Positions 1-7,683 of a stretch of 64,000 nt of DNA are shown here, one piece after another. The stretch is from a virus. The stretch covers positions 1 through 64,000 of the IMG/VR virus record IMGVR_UViG_3300025645_000060. One strand, written 5' to 3'. Numbering within the stretch: position 1 is the stretch's first letter; each line of letters begins with the position of its first letter. A program made the position numbers and the translations under genes. The notes under the pieces were generated by a model, which ran no database searches, had not been told where the DNA came from, and worked only from the letters and a program-made list of their open reading frames with translations.

Positions 1-119
1 GATTTTCCTCCATAATTTGATTTTTTTAATTTTAAAAAAGCTCCGCAGCTAAAAAATAGATACTGTAGATAACAGTAGATACGATGTCATACGAGTACGA
101 CACATATCATCTGCCGTTA
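1..119. repeat. 119-bp perfect direct repeat, left copy
   Basis: These bases are identical to 51859-51977. The repeat holds, read on the minus strand, an attC-like inverted repeat (about 67-122), a short AGCT-gcgg-AGCT hairpin followed by T residues, and the first 13 bases (start codon at 11-13) of a minus-strand gene that here runs off the window edge but is complete at the right copy (51641-51871). The last three bases are the stop codon of the HNH gene. Because the window begins exactly where the repeat begins, this is probably a contig end. 119 is also a k-mer length used by common metagenome assemblers, so the repeat may mark a closed circle of about 51,858 bp. Confidence 0.95.
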
Positions 120-467
120 TATAGAATCTATAAACTCTTGGAAATTATCACCCTCTAGTCTACTTGAGTACCACCTTACTCGCATCCAGTTTTTAAATTC
201 CTCGAAAGACATATGACACTTATTGCACAGGATCTCTAGATTCTTCATATCCCATGAAAACTCTGACATTCCGACCTCTTGTGCATACTTTACTGACACT
301 ATATGAGACGCTGCTAGTCCCTCACCATTAACACCACACCTTTCGCAGAACAAGTAGCCCTTCAAGTCAATAAACATTACCTTGTAGTCATGCTTAGTAG
401 CAGTAGTTTTCTTGTCTATTGCTCGCTTGGTTACTCGTTCTCCGTTAGATGTTTGGTATGTGTTCAT
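117..467 (-). CDS. HNH-type endonuclease, phage
   Basis: A 116-aa protein with an HNH-like zinc-finger nuclease pattern: a CERC pair near residue 42, ASHIVS in place of the usual DHI centre, then NLEILCNKCHMSFEE with the second CxxC pair. HNH proteins nick or cut DNA; in phages they serve in packaging or as mobile nucleases, and which applies here cannot be told. The first His is preceded by Ser rather than Asp, so activity is uncertain. The start is 2 bp after the SSB-like gene's stop, so it ends that operon. Its stop codon is the last three bases of the attC-like repeat, placing it directly against the cassette array if phage A is circular. Confidence 0.75.
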   Translation of the reverse strand: MNTYQTSNGERVTKRAIDKKTTATKHDYKVMFIDLKGYLFCERCGVNGEGLAASHIVSVKYAQEVGMSEFSWDMKNLEILCNKCHMSFEEFKNWMRVRWYSSRLEGDNFQEFIDSI

Positions 468-469
468 TT

Positions 470-832
470 TTAGAAAGGAAGATCATCGTCGGCTGATGAA
501 CCACTCTCTACTGGTGGCGCAGTAGCATCTTCAGTTCCTACTTTAGTTACTCTCCAACAAGATAGGCTAGTGAACACTTTATCTGCACCATCTTTTGTGT
601 AGTGGTTGCACTTTAGTTGAAACTCCACATCCACCATATCTCCAACCTCATTAAATTCAACGAATTTATCTAAGTGCTCAACGTAATCTTTTCCTTTAAA
701 TAGTTCAAACTCCACTATATTTGACCATGCCTCTCCTGTGTCTATTCTAAATGACAACTTTTCTGCTCCAGAGTCGAATGACATCTTATCTGATATTGAA
801 ATAATTCTTCCTACTATATTATAATTTGGCAT
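470..832 (-). CDS. ssb: Single-stranded DNA-binding protein (DUF3127-like)
   Basis: A 120-aa protein resembling the DUF3127 OB-fold family: an N-terminal strand-rich region (GRIISISDKMSF), a central FELFKGKDYVEHLDKF segment and a GDMVDVEFQLK strand. It ends in a flexible tail finishing DDDLPF, the acidic tip by which bacterial SSBs recruit repair and replication partners. Inferred role: coat ssDNA during phage replication and recombination, consistent with the DnaB, exonuclease and annealing genes in the same region. It lies just downstream of a strong hairpin terminator (852-891), so expression may depend on read-through or processing. Confidence 0.8.
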   Translation of the reverse strand: MPNYNIVGRIISISDKMSFDSGAEKLSFRIDTGEAWSNIVEFELFKGKDYVEHLDKFVEFNEVGDMVDVEFQLKCNHYTKDGADKVFTSLSCWRVTKVGTEDATAPPVESGSSADDDLPF

Positions 833-851
833 AATGCACTTTTGAAATGAT

Positions 852-891
852 AAAAAAAAGAGGGGAGTAAATCACTAAAAAAACTCCCCTC
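852..891 (-). terminator. Rho-independent terminator
   Basis: On the minus strand a perfect 9-bp stem (GAGGGGAGT, 883-891, with ACTCCCCTC, 860-868) is followed by eight T residues. It sits after the 95-aa gene and before the SSB-like gene. Confidence 0.85.
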
Positions 892-922
892 AACCAACTA
901 AAACTAAAAATATGAAATTATC

Positions 923-1210
923 TTATAAGGCAACACCCTCCAACTTCTGCCACTCTCCAATGGCGAAGTCAGAAAGCTGCTTTAGATTCTTATCTTTATC
1001 TAACATAGACGCATCCTCTATTAATTCACAGAGTCTATCTGAGTTATATTTTGACTCATGACTCTTGTTGCTGACGTTGTAAACTGCCGCAAGTATACTG
1101 CTGATACTATCAATATCAAACTCATCTAAGCCATTAAATGACTGTCCGAGATCAATATCTGTTAAGTCTCTCAACTCTCGGTATACAAATTCTAATGTTA
1201 ATTCATTCAT
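923..1210 (-). CDS. Hypothetical acidic protein (95 aa)
   Basis: I do not recognise this protein. It is acidic, predicted mostly helical and without Cys motifs or membrane segments. It stands alone between an upstream hairpin element (1225-1332) and a strong downstream terminator, so it looks like a separately controlled single-gene transcript inside the replication region. The gene ends 22 bp before the terminator stem. The start at 1210 is the first ATG after the upstream hairpin. Confidence 0.7.
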   Translation of the reverse strand: MNELTLEFVYRELRDLTDIDLGQSFNGLDEFDIDSISSILAAVYNVSNKSHESKYNSDRLCELIEDASMLDKDKNLKQLSDFAIGEWQKLEGVAL

Positions 1211-1224
1211 TTCGCTGTCTTTTT

Positions 1225-1332
1225 AAAAAGAAGAAGTTCAGATGGCAGCGAAGCGTATCGAGCATTGAGAATGTCGAGCATCCGAAGCTTCTTCTATATC
1301 TTTTGTTGAATTGCTTCGCTGATACAAATATA
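1225..1332 (-). ncRNA. Promoter plus long hairpin ending in a T-run (possible small RNA or attenuator)
   Basis: On the minus strand a Bacteroidetes -7 box (TATATTTG, 1332-1325) is followed by about 90 nt that folds into an imperfect hairpin: AGAAGAAGCTTCGGATG (1295-1279) pairs with CATCTGAACTTCTTCT (1244-1229) and is followed by T residues. Inside it, TCGACATT can pair with AATGCTCGA. The very 5' end (CAGCGAAGC, 1321-1313) is a perfect complement of GCTTCGCTG (1254-1246) next to the 3' arm, so a competing fold or pseudoknot is possible. It could be a small RNA or a leader attenuating the 95-aa gene. Confidence 0.55.
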
Positions 1333-1343
1333 GTTCTTTTTAT

Positions 1344-2711
1344 TTAAAAAAAGACTTCTGATGTGTTTTTATTCATTTTATTTTCAACAAAGTCTTTTGA
1401 ACCACCCATCCAATCGTTTTGATCGTGCAGTTTTTCAAACCTAGAGAAGTTAGGAACAAATGTGCATTCTACTACGTCAGTTCCTCCATTTCTATTTTTA
1501 GCAATACTAACATGAGTAAGACCCTCTGTTGCCCCTTCGATTCCGTAGTAATCATCTCTATGAAGAAATATTGCTATATCCACAGACTCTTCTATCTCTC
1601 CAGAACCCCTAAGGTCAGACAATGTTGGTATCCTAACAGTATCCATAGTAGGACGTTTTAATTGCCACAGCAGTATTACAAATATATTTAAGTCTTTTGC
1701 TATCTCTTTCAGTGCATTACACGTAGCACCGATCTCTTCGTCTGATCTCTTATTGCCAGTGAGTAGATTGTGTTTCATTAGCTTCCCATGATCGACTATC
1801 ATATACTCTAATGGCGTTTTTGCCATTATGCTCATCAGCTTACTCTTTAACGCTAGAGCATTTATTCCTGTCTTATCATCAAAGAAAAACAATTTATCCA
1901 TCATAGAGAATAATTCGTCAAACTGAACAGAATTATACTCACCTAACTCAATCTCTCCATCGACAAGTTTTGAAAACTCTATCGAATATCTACAAGCAGC
2001 CGTTCTCTTCCACCCCTCAACCGTAGTCATCTCTAAGTTCTGAAACAGCCCTGCCATACCTTGATTAGCTAAGTTGTTCTGGATTGTAGTAGCAAACATA
2101 CTTTTACCCATAGATGGTCTAGCACCAATCACCACTAAGTTTCCTTTCCTTACCTTGACCACATCGTCTATCGCACTTATTCCTGTCATTCCCACACCAG
2201 ACTCGACTTTACCTTGAATCTCGTCTAAGAATTGCTTTTTTATATCAGATAGCGATCTAACAGGTGTAGTATCTACAGATTCATTCAGCCCTTTCTCTAG
2301 GTTTGCTATTATTTCTGCGTTCAGTTTCTCCCCTTTGTAAGATTCACTTAAAGCCTCATGACTCAACCTTATAATCTCCCTTGTCTTAAACCGATCGACG
2401 ATTATCGAAACATGGCTATCTATTCCAGAGAACGTAGTAGGGTTTGATAAATCAAGCAGTGTACTTATCCCACCAATAGATTCAAACTTACCTTCCTTCT
2501 TTAAATCTTCCATTATGGTAATCGTGTCAATAGCTGATCCTGCCTTGAATAGCCTCTCCATTGAAGCGTAAATAGTTTGATGCTTGTGCGAGTAGAAACA
2601 CTTGGAAGTAAGTTTTGACTCGTGAATAATGAATAGAGATCCTGTATTCATTAAATTGCCTATAACTATCTCTTCAGACTCTATTGCTTTTGGTTCTCTA
2701 TCTCCTTGCAT
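1344..2711 (-). CDS. dnaB: Replicative DNA helicase, DnaB family
   Basis: A 455-aa protein with the usual DnaB layout. The N-terminal helical domain covers about residues 10-110. After a linker comes the RecA-type ATPase domain with Walker A GARPSMGKS (196-204), Walker B in EYMIVDHGKLM (about 302-312) and the family motif LSDLRGSGEIEE (364-375) followed by the arginine region IFLHRDD. Hexameric DnaB proteins unwind the fork 5' to 3' and contact primase. Walker B has His after Asp where Tyr is usual. The start overlaps the end of the upstream loader-like gene by 14 bp, which implies translational coupling. No primase gene is obvious in phage A, so host DnaG is probably used. Confidence 0.93.
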   Translation of the reverse strand: MQGDREPKAIESEEIVIGNLMNTGSLFIIHESKLTSKCFYSHKHQTIYASMERLFKAGSAIDTITIMEDLKKEGKFESIGGISTLLDLSNPTTFSGIDSHVSIIVDRFKTREIIRLSHEALSESYKGEKLNAEIIANLEKGLNESVDTTPVRSLSDIKKQFLDEIQGKVESGVGMTGISAIDDVVKVRKGNLVVIGARPSMGKSMFATTIQNNLANQGMAGLFQNLEMTTVEGWKRTAACRYSIEFSKLVDGEIELGEYNSVQFDELFSMMDKLFFFDDKTGINALALKSKLMSIMAKTPLEYMIVDHGKLMKHNLLTGNKRSDEEIGATCNALKEIAKDLNIFVILLWQLKRPTMDTVRIPTLSDLRGSGEIEESVDIAIFLHRDDYYGIEGATEGLTHVSIAKNRNGGTDVVECTFVPNFSRFEKLHDQNDWMGGSKDFVENKMNKNTSEVFF

Positions 2712-3411
2712 TGTACTTGCTTTTTGGTTGAACTGATTCTTTATTGAAGTTTCTGCTTGCCCAAGCTTTTAATCGCCTGGCAGTATCCCATGACTTATTT
2801 GTAGTTAACCTCAGTTTACCACTTGCTGTAGGTTCACTCCAGTAGTTGTAAAACTCTAAAAGTAGAGGATTAGTGTATTCTGCCCTAAAATTACCTAACT
2901 CTAATTTAAAGTCATTCTCAGTCCACTGTTTGAATGTTTTCTTTTTAGGAGATGTAGGCGCAGGAGCTTTAGCGACCTCTTTCTTATTCTTTATATCATT
3001 TACATTAACAGTAACAGTATCATTAACAGCGAGTTTTGCGAGGTCTTGCGAGGTTAGCGATCGCTCTTCTCGCTTAGCGACATTTTGCGACATTTCTTCT
3101 GCATCTTCTAGTGTAAGTTCTCCATTAACAACCTTAGTGTAAAGTGCTAAGTGGTAGCGTTTTAGGTTACCCTTTCTACCAGATATACTTCTTTCCCCTT
3201 TCTTTTCACTCCACGTACACAAGTCTCTTTTTAGTTGCAATTCTATTGGTTTCCATGCTGTCAATATCAACCTATCGTCCATAATCGGACTCATATCGTT
3301 CACGTATTCCAAGAGATGTTGGAAAAGCATACCCTTCTCTTCATTGGTTAAATGCTCTATAGAGTGTATCATGTCAGCGTACAGAACAAAGCTTTTTTTA
3401 TCTTTTGCCAT
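2698..3411 (-). CDS. DUF6291-like protein, probable helicase-loading partner
   Basis: A 237-aa protein. The N-terminus has the pattern SFVLYADM...LTNEEKGMLFQHLLEYVND and a later GERSISGRKGN segment, as in the phage DUF6291 family. A low-complexity Lys/Pro/Thr linker (about 145-165) leads to a C-terminal domain with FYNYWSEPTASGKLRLTTNKSWDTARRLKAW, which resembles the C-terminal region of phage replication-initiation proteins. It overlaps dnaB by 14 bp. This position and build match phage initiator/loader proteins that bring DnaB to the origin. The family assignment rests on pattern recognition; the loader role is inferred from context. Confidence 0.65.
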   Translation of the reverse strand: MAKDKKSFVLYADMIHSIEHLTNEEKGMLFQHLLEYVNDMSPIMDDRLILTAWKPIELQLKRDLCTWSEKKGERSISGRKGNLKRYHLALYTKVVNGELTLEDAEEMSQNVAKREERSLTSQDLAKLAVNDTVTVNVNDIKNKKEVAKAPAPTSPKKKTFKQWTENDFKLELGNFRAEYTNPLLLEFYNYWSEPTASGKLRLTTNKSWDTARRLKAWASRNFNKESVQPKSKYNARR

Positions 3412-3944
3412 TATGATTTTATTTTATTGATATGACTATTCAGTGCTATCTTATATGCCTGTGCAGCTTCTCGTTCTTCAATAAAGTAACCTAAATGCTT
3501 CGCTTTTCCATTGATATAGATTCTCGACACCCATTTCCCTAAATTACAATACCAAGAAACCCCAATATGCTCAGAAGTTCCACTTTTTTTGTCTTTACTT
3601 AGATTCTCTCTGGTAGATATCAACTGTAAGTTTTCTACCCTATTGTCAGTCTTAATATTGTTAATGTGGTCTACCACTACCTTATTTCCACTAGGAATGT
3701 GATCTAAAAATGACATTGCTACTAATTGGTGTACGGAGACTGCTCTCTTCACACCAAGTTTAGTAAGTGTAGTACCTAAATAGCCATAGACGTTAATAGA
3801 TAGTGATTTTACTTTACCGTTGAATAATCTACCATTAGAAGAAAGTCTATCAAGAGACCGTATCCTGCCCATTGAAGACGCCATGTAAAGTCCTTCATAG
3901 TTTGGTATTTCACGCCAAACCTCCGTTGATTCATATTTTTCCAT
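3411..3944 (-). CDS. Homing endonuclease, NUMOD4-HNH-AP2 type
   Basis: A 177-aa protein with three modules: a NUMOD4 motif at the N-terminus (EVWREIPNYEGLYMASSMGR), an HNH core (VHQLVAMSFL...VVVDHINNIKTDNRVENLQLIS), and a C-terminal AP2-like DNA-binding segment (HIGVSWYCNLGKWVSRIYI...LGYF). These free-standing genes spread by cutting alleles that lack them. I start it at the ATG at 3944 because a longer reading frame from 3983 would begin inside a terminator hairpin. Its stop overlaps the next gene's start by 1 bp. The gene interrupts the replication operon and is flanked upstream by its own promoter/terminator element, typical of an inserted mobile gene. Confidence 0.88.
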   Translation of the reverse strand: MEKYESTEVWREIPNYEGLYMASSMGRIRSLDRLSSNGRLFNGKVKSLSINVYGYLGTTLTKLGVKRAVSVHQLVAMSFLDHIPSGNKVVVDHINNIKTDNRVENLQLISTRENLSKDKKSGTSEHIGVSWYCNLGKWVSRIYINGKAKHLGYFIEEREAAQAYKIALNSHINKIKS

Positions 3945-3954
3945 ATTAAAACAA

Positions 3955-4009
3955 TAAAAAAGGCTCAATCTCAGTTGACGCATCTACTCGTCAGCCGAAA
4001 TTAAGCCTT
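3955..4009 (-). terminator. Long hairpin with T-run
   Basis: On the minus strand AAGGCTTAATTTCGGCTGACG (4009-3989) pairs over 21 bp (several G-U pairs, one mismatch) with 3980-3960 and is followed by five T residues. It terminates transcripts coming from the 97-aa gene at 4061 and insulates the homing endonuclease gene. Confidence 0.8.
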
Positions 4010-4026
4010 TGTTTTCTTTGATCGTA

Positions 4027-4059
4027 CAAATGTAGATGACGTACGTTGATGCAAATATA
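4027..4059 (-). promoter_or_regulatory. Bacteroidetes-type promoter directly before the hairpin
   Basis: On the minus strand TTTG (4055-4052), 17 nt, TACATTTG (4034-4027) matches the -33/-7 pattern. Expected transcription starts near 4020 and would meet the terminator hairpin at once, giving either a hairpin RNA of about 60-65 nt or low read-through into the homing endonuclease. Confidence 0.5.
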
Positions 4060-4060
4060 A

Positions 4061-4354
4061 CTAAAAAAAACGTTCTGGAGGCTTAATCTCTTGATATATG
4101 TGCTTTTTCTCTCCTTGAGTTAGGTTTTTAGGCTTGTATCCATTGAGTTTTGGGTCGTTAGGAGTAAGCGCACCCTTTGTTTTGTACTCCTTTATTTTCA
4201 GCCTATCATTCAAATAAGATATCTTCCTCACGTTATAATGCTTCCGTACTGTAATGACAGAACAATCTGATATCTTTGCCATCTCAGATATAGGAATCTT
4301 CAGCCTATTTGCTATAATAAAGTCTATCTGCTTCTTAGTTAAATCTTTTCTCAT
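4061..4354 (-). CDS. Small helix-turn-helix protein (97 aa)
   Basis: The N-terminal half contains a helix-turn-helix-like segment (ISEMAKISDCSVITVRKHYN, about residues 22-41) and the C-terminus is basic. A phage B protein (57881-58273) has a similar layout: 'I.F.L.NR...P...IA' followed by a turn and 'TVR', and both end with a stretch containing IHQEIK or IYQEIK. Probably a DNA-binding regulator or assembly factor of unknown target. The upstream 52-aa ORF ends 2 bp before its start. Confidence 0.6.
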   Translation of the reverse strand: MRKDLTKKQIDFIIANRLKIPISEMAKISDCSVITVRKHYNVRKISYLNDRLKIKEYKTKGALTPNDPKLNGYKPKNLTQGEKKHIYQEIKPPERFF

Positions 4355-4356
4355 TA

Positions 4357-4515
4357 TCAGTTTTTGTACTTATAAATAATTTCAATTGGAATATCTAAGT
4401 CGCCCTTGTCTATGTTCCTTATTTCGTCATACACTTTGTCTAAGTTTTTTGGGTCGTTAAGTCTAGTATCAACAAACCACCAATTTAGTATATCTCTCCT
4501 ATCTTCCTCTGTCAT
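4357..4515 (-). CDS. Small hypothetical protein (52 aa)
   Basis: An ATG at 4515 opens a 52-aa frame beginning MTEEDRRDILNWWFVDTRLN and ending TGA at 4357-4359, two bases before the next start. It fills the gap between two neighbouring genes exactly (10 bp after the previous stop), which is the main reason to accept it. Acidic N-terminus, no recognised motif. Confidence 0.65.
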   Translation of the reverse strand: MTEEDRRDILNWWFVDTRLNDPKNLDKVYDEIRNIDKGDLDIPIEIIYKYKN

Positions 4516-4525
4516 TTTCTGAATT

Positions 4526-4990
4526 TTAGTTTAATAAGTTCTTGAGTTGTTCCTCAAACTGCTCCAGATCGTCATTTGAGCCGTTCTGAGCCACTTTTGA
4601 TATATATTGGTCTACTATGTTATTGAGACTCGCAATTAGCCCTGTAAGTGACTTGTCTGACTCTCTGATCCTTTTACGCAGTTTAGCTAATTGTTTAGCA
4701 TGATTCTTTTCGAGAACCTTTAGCCGTTTCTTGAAGTAATTAGGATCGCTTGTATCTTCCACGCACTGAATAGGGATAGCGTATACCAATTTTTCTTCTG
4801 ACTTATCCTCTGGAATCTCAACGTATACAGAACTGCCATCTTTGTCTACCATTACGACATTGACAATCTTCTCTGCTAGTAGGGCAGCTATAGATCTCCT
4901 TTGATCCATATTCCTGTAAAACTTTCTAGCCTTGAAGATTTCTCTTATGTCTCCATACCCTCTTAACAGAACATTGTCGCCTTCTTTCAT
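4526..4990 (-). CDS. Hypothetical protein with coiled coil (154 aa)
   Basis: I do not recognise it. The N-terminal half (about 1-80) looks like a small beta-rich domain (GDNVLLRGYGDI, VVMVDKDGSSVYVEI). Residues about 85-150 are charged and heptad-like (KKRLKVLEKNHAKQLAKLRK), predicting a coiled coil. It starts 1 bp after the winged-helix gene's stop, so the two are probably co-translated. Confidence 0.6.
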   Translation of the reverse strand: MKEGDNVLLRGYGDIREIFKARKFYRNMDQRRSIAALLAEKIVNVVMVDKDGSSVYVEIPEDKSEEKLVYAIPIQCVEDTSDPNYFKKRLKVLEKNHAKQLAKLRKRIRESDKSLTGLIASLNNIVDQYISKVAQNGSNDDLEQFEEQLKNLLN

Positions 4991-4991
4991 T

Positions 4992-5306
4992 TTACATCAT
5001 TTTTAAGATAAGGAATACCATCTCTTCTGTATTCTTATTTATAGAGTACGTAACATTCTTACCATCTCGCTTAAACTTAACTAATCCCAACTCTTTCATT
5101 AATCCCAATTTACGAGAACACATCGATTGCTCAATACGAAGATTGCAATACAACTCGGTTACTGTCTGTGGAGTTTGGGATAGCCTTAAATATATTGACC
5201 TTACCGTAGAGTTTGATAGGGACTTCCCTATTATCTCCATTCGTTTAATTTTCCTTCTGTTAAAGAATATATCGTCTACCGTATCAAATTCTATTACTCT
5301 ATTCAT
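4992..5306 (-). CDS. Winged-helix transcription regulator, ArsR-like
   Basis: A 104-aa protein. Residues about 30-95 fit an ArsR/MarR-type winged helix: RSIYLRLSQTPQTVTELYCNL, recognition helix SMCSRKLGLMKELGLVKFKR and a wing (DGKNVTYSI). No metal-binding Cys pair of classic ArsR sensors is seen. It lies between the exonuclease gene and a coiled-coil gene in the early operon, so early-gene control is likely. A second, only loosely similar winged-helix protein is encoded at 35692 on the other strand; together they could form an early/late switch (inference). Confidence 0.72.
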   Translation of the reverse strand: MNRVIEFDTVDDIFFNRRKIKRMEIIGKSLSNSTVRSIYLRLSQTPQTVTELYCNLRIEQSMCSRKLGLMKELGLVKFKRDGKNVTYSINKNTEEMVFLILKMM

Positions 5307-5307
5307 T

Positions 5308-6297
5308 TTATTTGCTTAATTCAGTTAAATAATCGCCAGTAGCTACCATACTTTCCTTTCTACTAATCTTTACGTCCAATACGGTATCTTTGTATGCTTC
5401 TAGCCTTCTTGTGTACTCTATGATCCACTCTGGATCTTTCAGTACCTTCTTTATAATCAGTCTGTCTAATGCTCCAAACTCATCATACTCATCCCCTGCC
5501 ATGTAGTCGTTCTCATTTAAAGTGAACACCAAGTAAGCAACAGGTTTGTCAAACAGAACCATATATGCCTGCATTTGATGATAATACTCTTTTTGCGCTG
5601 CATCCAGGTTCGGATCGCCAGTAGTCCTATCTGTCAACTCGAACGCTCTTTGCTTGTTGAACGTAAATGCATCATACGGATTCTTAATGTCAATAATACA
5701 ATCAGTTTCATCACACACTATATCTGGCGTTCCTCTAAGAAGTAAGTCACAATCAGTCTTAGTCTCTTCGCACTTCTTAAAGTTTCTTCCTGTAACTGCA
5801 TTCAACTGAGTAATACTAAATGGCTCATTCGCTATACCATGATTAGTGTACTTTGAATTAGTGTTCTTCTCTACTTTGTACGACTGAGCAGTAAGAGATT
5901 CCTCAATAGCAGTTCTTACAGTCTTGCCTAACTTCGGATTGTCTCTGCGATCTATAAGGTCTTGTAGTTCAGCCTCCATGTTATCTGTCAATGGCTTATA
6001 TGGCTTTCCTTTGTCATCTGAAGCAGCAATCATCGCTCCGTTCTTACGCTCAAGCAAAGTACTCAGTTTGCTAGACTGAACATCACTCAGCCCAAACTTA
6101 CCACTCATAAATTTACTAGACGATGAAGCATGGACGAATACCTCCATGTCAGCAATATCCTCTGTGTGGCTACCACTTTTCATCTCTGATGACTTCGGCT
6201 TCTGAACCTCCATCTCTAGCAGCACATCATACATATCATCGTCTGAGTCAGAAAGCCCTTGAATGCTATCCATCCATTTATTATCCGTAGATTTCAT
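5308..6297 (-). CDS. Recombination exonuclease, YqaJ/PD-(D/E)XK-like
   Basis: A 329-aa protein with an acidic N-terminal extension (about 1-45) before the nuclease. Visible nuclease elements are SSSSKFMSGKFGL, the tract GTPDIVCDETDCIIDIKNP (metal-binding Asp and D-x-K) and YYHQMQAYMVLF, the helix that closes the active site in YqaJ/lambda-exo-like enzymes. Such enzymes resect a DNA strand to expose ssDNA for an annealing protein. The next upstream gene encodes that annealing-type partner and overlaps this gene by 17 bp, a classic two-component phage recombination pair. Confidence 0.78.
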   Translation of the reverse strand: MKSTDNKWMDSIQGLSDSDDDMYDVLLEMEVQKPKSSEMKSGSHTEDIADMEVFVHASSSSKFMSGKFGLSDVQSSKLSTLLERKNGAMIAASDDKGKPYKPLTDNMEAELQDLIDRRDNPKLGKTVRTAIEESLTAQSYKVEKNTNSKYTNHGIANEPFSITQLNAVTGRNFKKCEETKTDCDLLLRGTPDIVCDETDCIIDIKNPYDAFTFNKQRAFELTDRTTGDPNLDAAQKEYYHQMQAYMVLFDKPVAYLVFTLNENDYMAGDEYDEFGALDRLIIKKVLKDPEWIIEYTRRLEAYKDTVLDVKISRKESMVATGDYLTELSK

Positions 6298-6853
6298 CAG
6301 CCTTGTTGTTTAGTTCTGATCCAAATATCTTACCGATCTTCTTCACAGCGTTAGAAAATGCAAAACCCATAGCCGCAGGGACTACTTTGTGCAACCCTGT
6401 TGCATTTATACGTTCAAAATCAATAGCATTCCTAGCACCACTAATTTGCTCTTTTGTCTCTTTGTCGTACTTTGCCGCCTCAAGTTGTATTGGAGCAGCA
6501 CCAACTCCGCAGTAAGACATCCACCCAAAGAAAGGGTGAAGTACCTTAACCTCAACGCTCACTACAATACTGTTTCCTAATATCTTAGGCTCTCCTTGCT
6601 GAATCACTTGGTGTGCAGGGAACAACTCTCTCAGTAATGACTCTCCTATTCTAATTGGTACATACTTAATCTTCTGACCAAAAGACTTTTCTTTAATCCA
6701 CTCCGATTTTGGTGAGTGAGCAATAAGAGCCTTCAGTTCTTCATTTGTATTGTACTTAGCAACCATGTCGAAACCGCCTTCATCGTTAGATACTTTCCTT
6801 TGTGGGAATAATTCATAAGGAACTACTTGCCCTTTGTGTTCTATTAGTTCCAT
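6281..6853 (-). CDS. Single-strand annealing protein (Rad52/Erf-like)
   Basis: A 190-aa protein. The C-terminal half, NAIDFERINATGLHKVVPAAMGFAFSNAVKKIGKIFG, shows the 'A..A..nA.KkIG..fG' helix found at the end of the core of many phage annealing proteins; the central region (GNSIVVSVEVKVLHPFFGWM) supplies the beta strands. It overlaps the exonuclease gene, so the two form a recombinase pair that would pair complementary ssDNA at replication ends. The exact superfamily (Rad52, Erf or RecT) cannot be settled by eye. Confidence 0.65.
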   Translation of the reverse strand: MELIEHKGQVVPYELFPQRKVSNDEGGFDMVAKYNTNEELKALIAHSPKSEWIKEKSFGQKIKYVPIRIGESLLRELFPAHQVIQQGEPKILGNSIVVSVEVKVLHPFFGWMSYCGVGAAPIQLEAAKYDKETKEQISGARNAIDFERINATGLHKVVPAAMGFAFSNAVKKIGKIFGSELNNKADEIYG

Positions 6854-6854
6854 A

Positions 6855-7106
6855 TTACTTAGCGTTTTTTAATAGTTCAGAATTAGCCTTTACTACACCC
6901 TCTAGTTCGATAACCTTATCGCAAAAACTGGCAACACCAAGGTCGATCATAAGGAGGTACACCTGGTTCTTGTGTATCAACCCATCAGATACTCTATCGT
7001 ATGCTGCTTTATACCGATCACAGAACTCCAAAAGTCCTATTGGCATCAAAACAGTCATCCTCTTAGACTCATTATCTTTAAAATTACTCATTCTTAATTC
7101 ACTCAT
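6855..7106 (-). CDS. Hypothetical protein (83 aa)
   Basis: First gene of the early minus-strand operon, 1 bp before the annealing protein gene. A longer frame from 7145 would begin with TTG inside the promoter box, so I choose the ATG at 7106 (another ATG at 7091 is possible). It contains MTVLMPIGLLEFCDRYKAAYDRV and a C-terminal helix, and is not recognised. Confidence 0.6.
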   Translation of the reverse strand: MSELRMSNFKDNESKRMTVLMPIGLLEFCDRYKAAYDRVSDGLIHKNQVYLLMIDLGVASFCDKVIELEGVVKANSELLKNAK

Positions 7107-7142
7107 GATATTCAATTGTTTAGTTAATAATTTATTAGAACT

Positions 7143-7174
7143 CAAATATACAAATAAATTATTCTTTATTGCAA
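7143..7174 (-). promoter_or_regulatory. Promoter of the early operon
   Basis: On the minus strand TTG (about 7174-7172), 21 nt, TATATTTG (7150-7143), a good Bacteroidetes match. Predicted start near 7136, about 30 nt before the ATG at 7106. Confidence 0.65.
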
Positions 7175-7203
7175 CTATTTAATAAATACTTGTGAAATAA
7201 AAT

Positions 7204-7236
7204 AAAAAAACACCTACTGAATTAACAATAGGTGTT
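7204..7236 (-). terminator. Rho-independent terminator
   Basis: On the minus strand AACACCTA (7236-7229) pairs perfectly with TAGGTGTT (7216-7209), followed by seven T residues. It ends the 107-aa gene's transcript before the early operon promoter. Confidence 0.88.
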
Positions 7237-7269
7237 AGGTAATTACAAACCAGAATAAAAAAAAGTATA

Positions 7270-7593
7270 TTATTGCGTAGGCTCGTAGTCTTTAGGTACG
7301 ATTACCTCTAGTTGCTCTATGGCTGCTTTTAGATTGGGTATTGCTCTTTCTACAATGTCCTCTTGTGCATTTCGCATCTTTGGAATCCTTTCTTCTAAGT
7401 CATCCCAGCTTTCTTGCTGCTTGTCTAATGCGTTCTTGAAGTCGTTTAAGTGAGAATGTGCTATTCTCATAGCTTCTTCTTTGGTTTTTCCTTCCCATCT
7501 AGTTTCAGTGGTTGCTCCATCCTCTTTCCTATACGAACTAACTGTCAAGTTGCAAGTTTCGTCTTTGTTCTCTGTAAATGATACCTTTACCAT
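7270..7593 (-). CDS. Hypothetical protein (107 aa)
   Basis: Not recognised. It has an N-terminal beta-hairpin-like region (KVSFTENKDETCNLTVSSYR) and a long charged helical C-terminal half (about 45-100). It has its own promoter (7620-7627) and terminator (7204-7236), so it is a single-gene transcript between the late and early operons. Confidence 0.65.
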   Translation of the reverse strand: MVKVSFTENKDETCNLTVSSYRKEDGATTETRWEGKTKEEAMRIAHSHLNDFKNALDKQQESWDDLEERIPKMRNAQEDIVERAIPNLKAAIEQLEVIVPKDYEPTQ

Positions 7594-7619
7594 ACTTTTT
7601 GATTTTAATGATTAAAGGA

Positions 7620-7627
7620 CAAATATA
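7620..7627 (-). promoter_or_regulatory. Promoter -7 box
   Basis: TATATTTG on the minus strand, 26 nt before the ATG at 7593; the -33 box is only weakly visible. Confidence 0.5.
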
Positions 7628-7683
7628 CAATAAGTATTGCAATAAAGCGACATAACACCTTATCGCAATACTTATATGTAATC

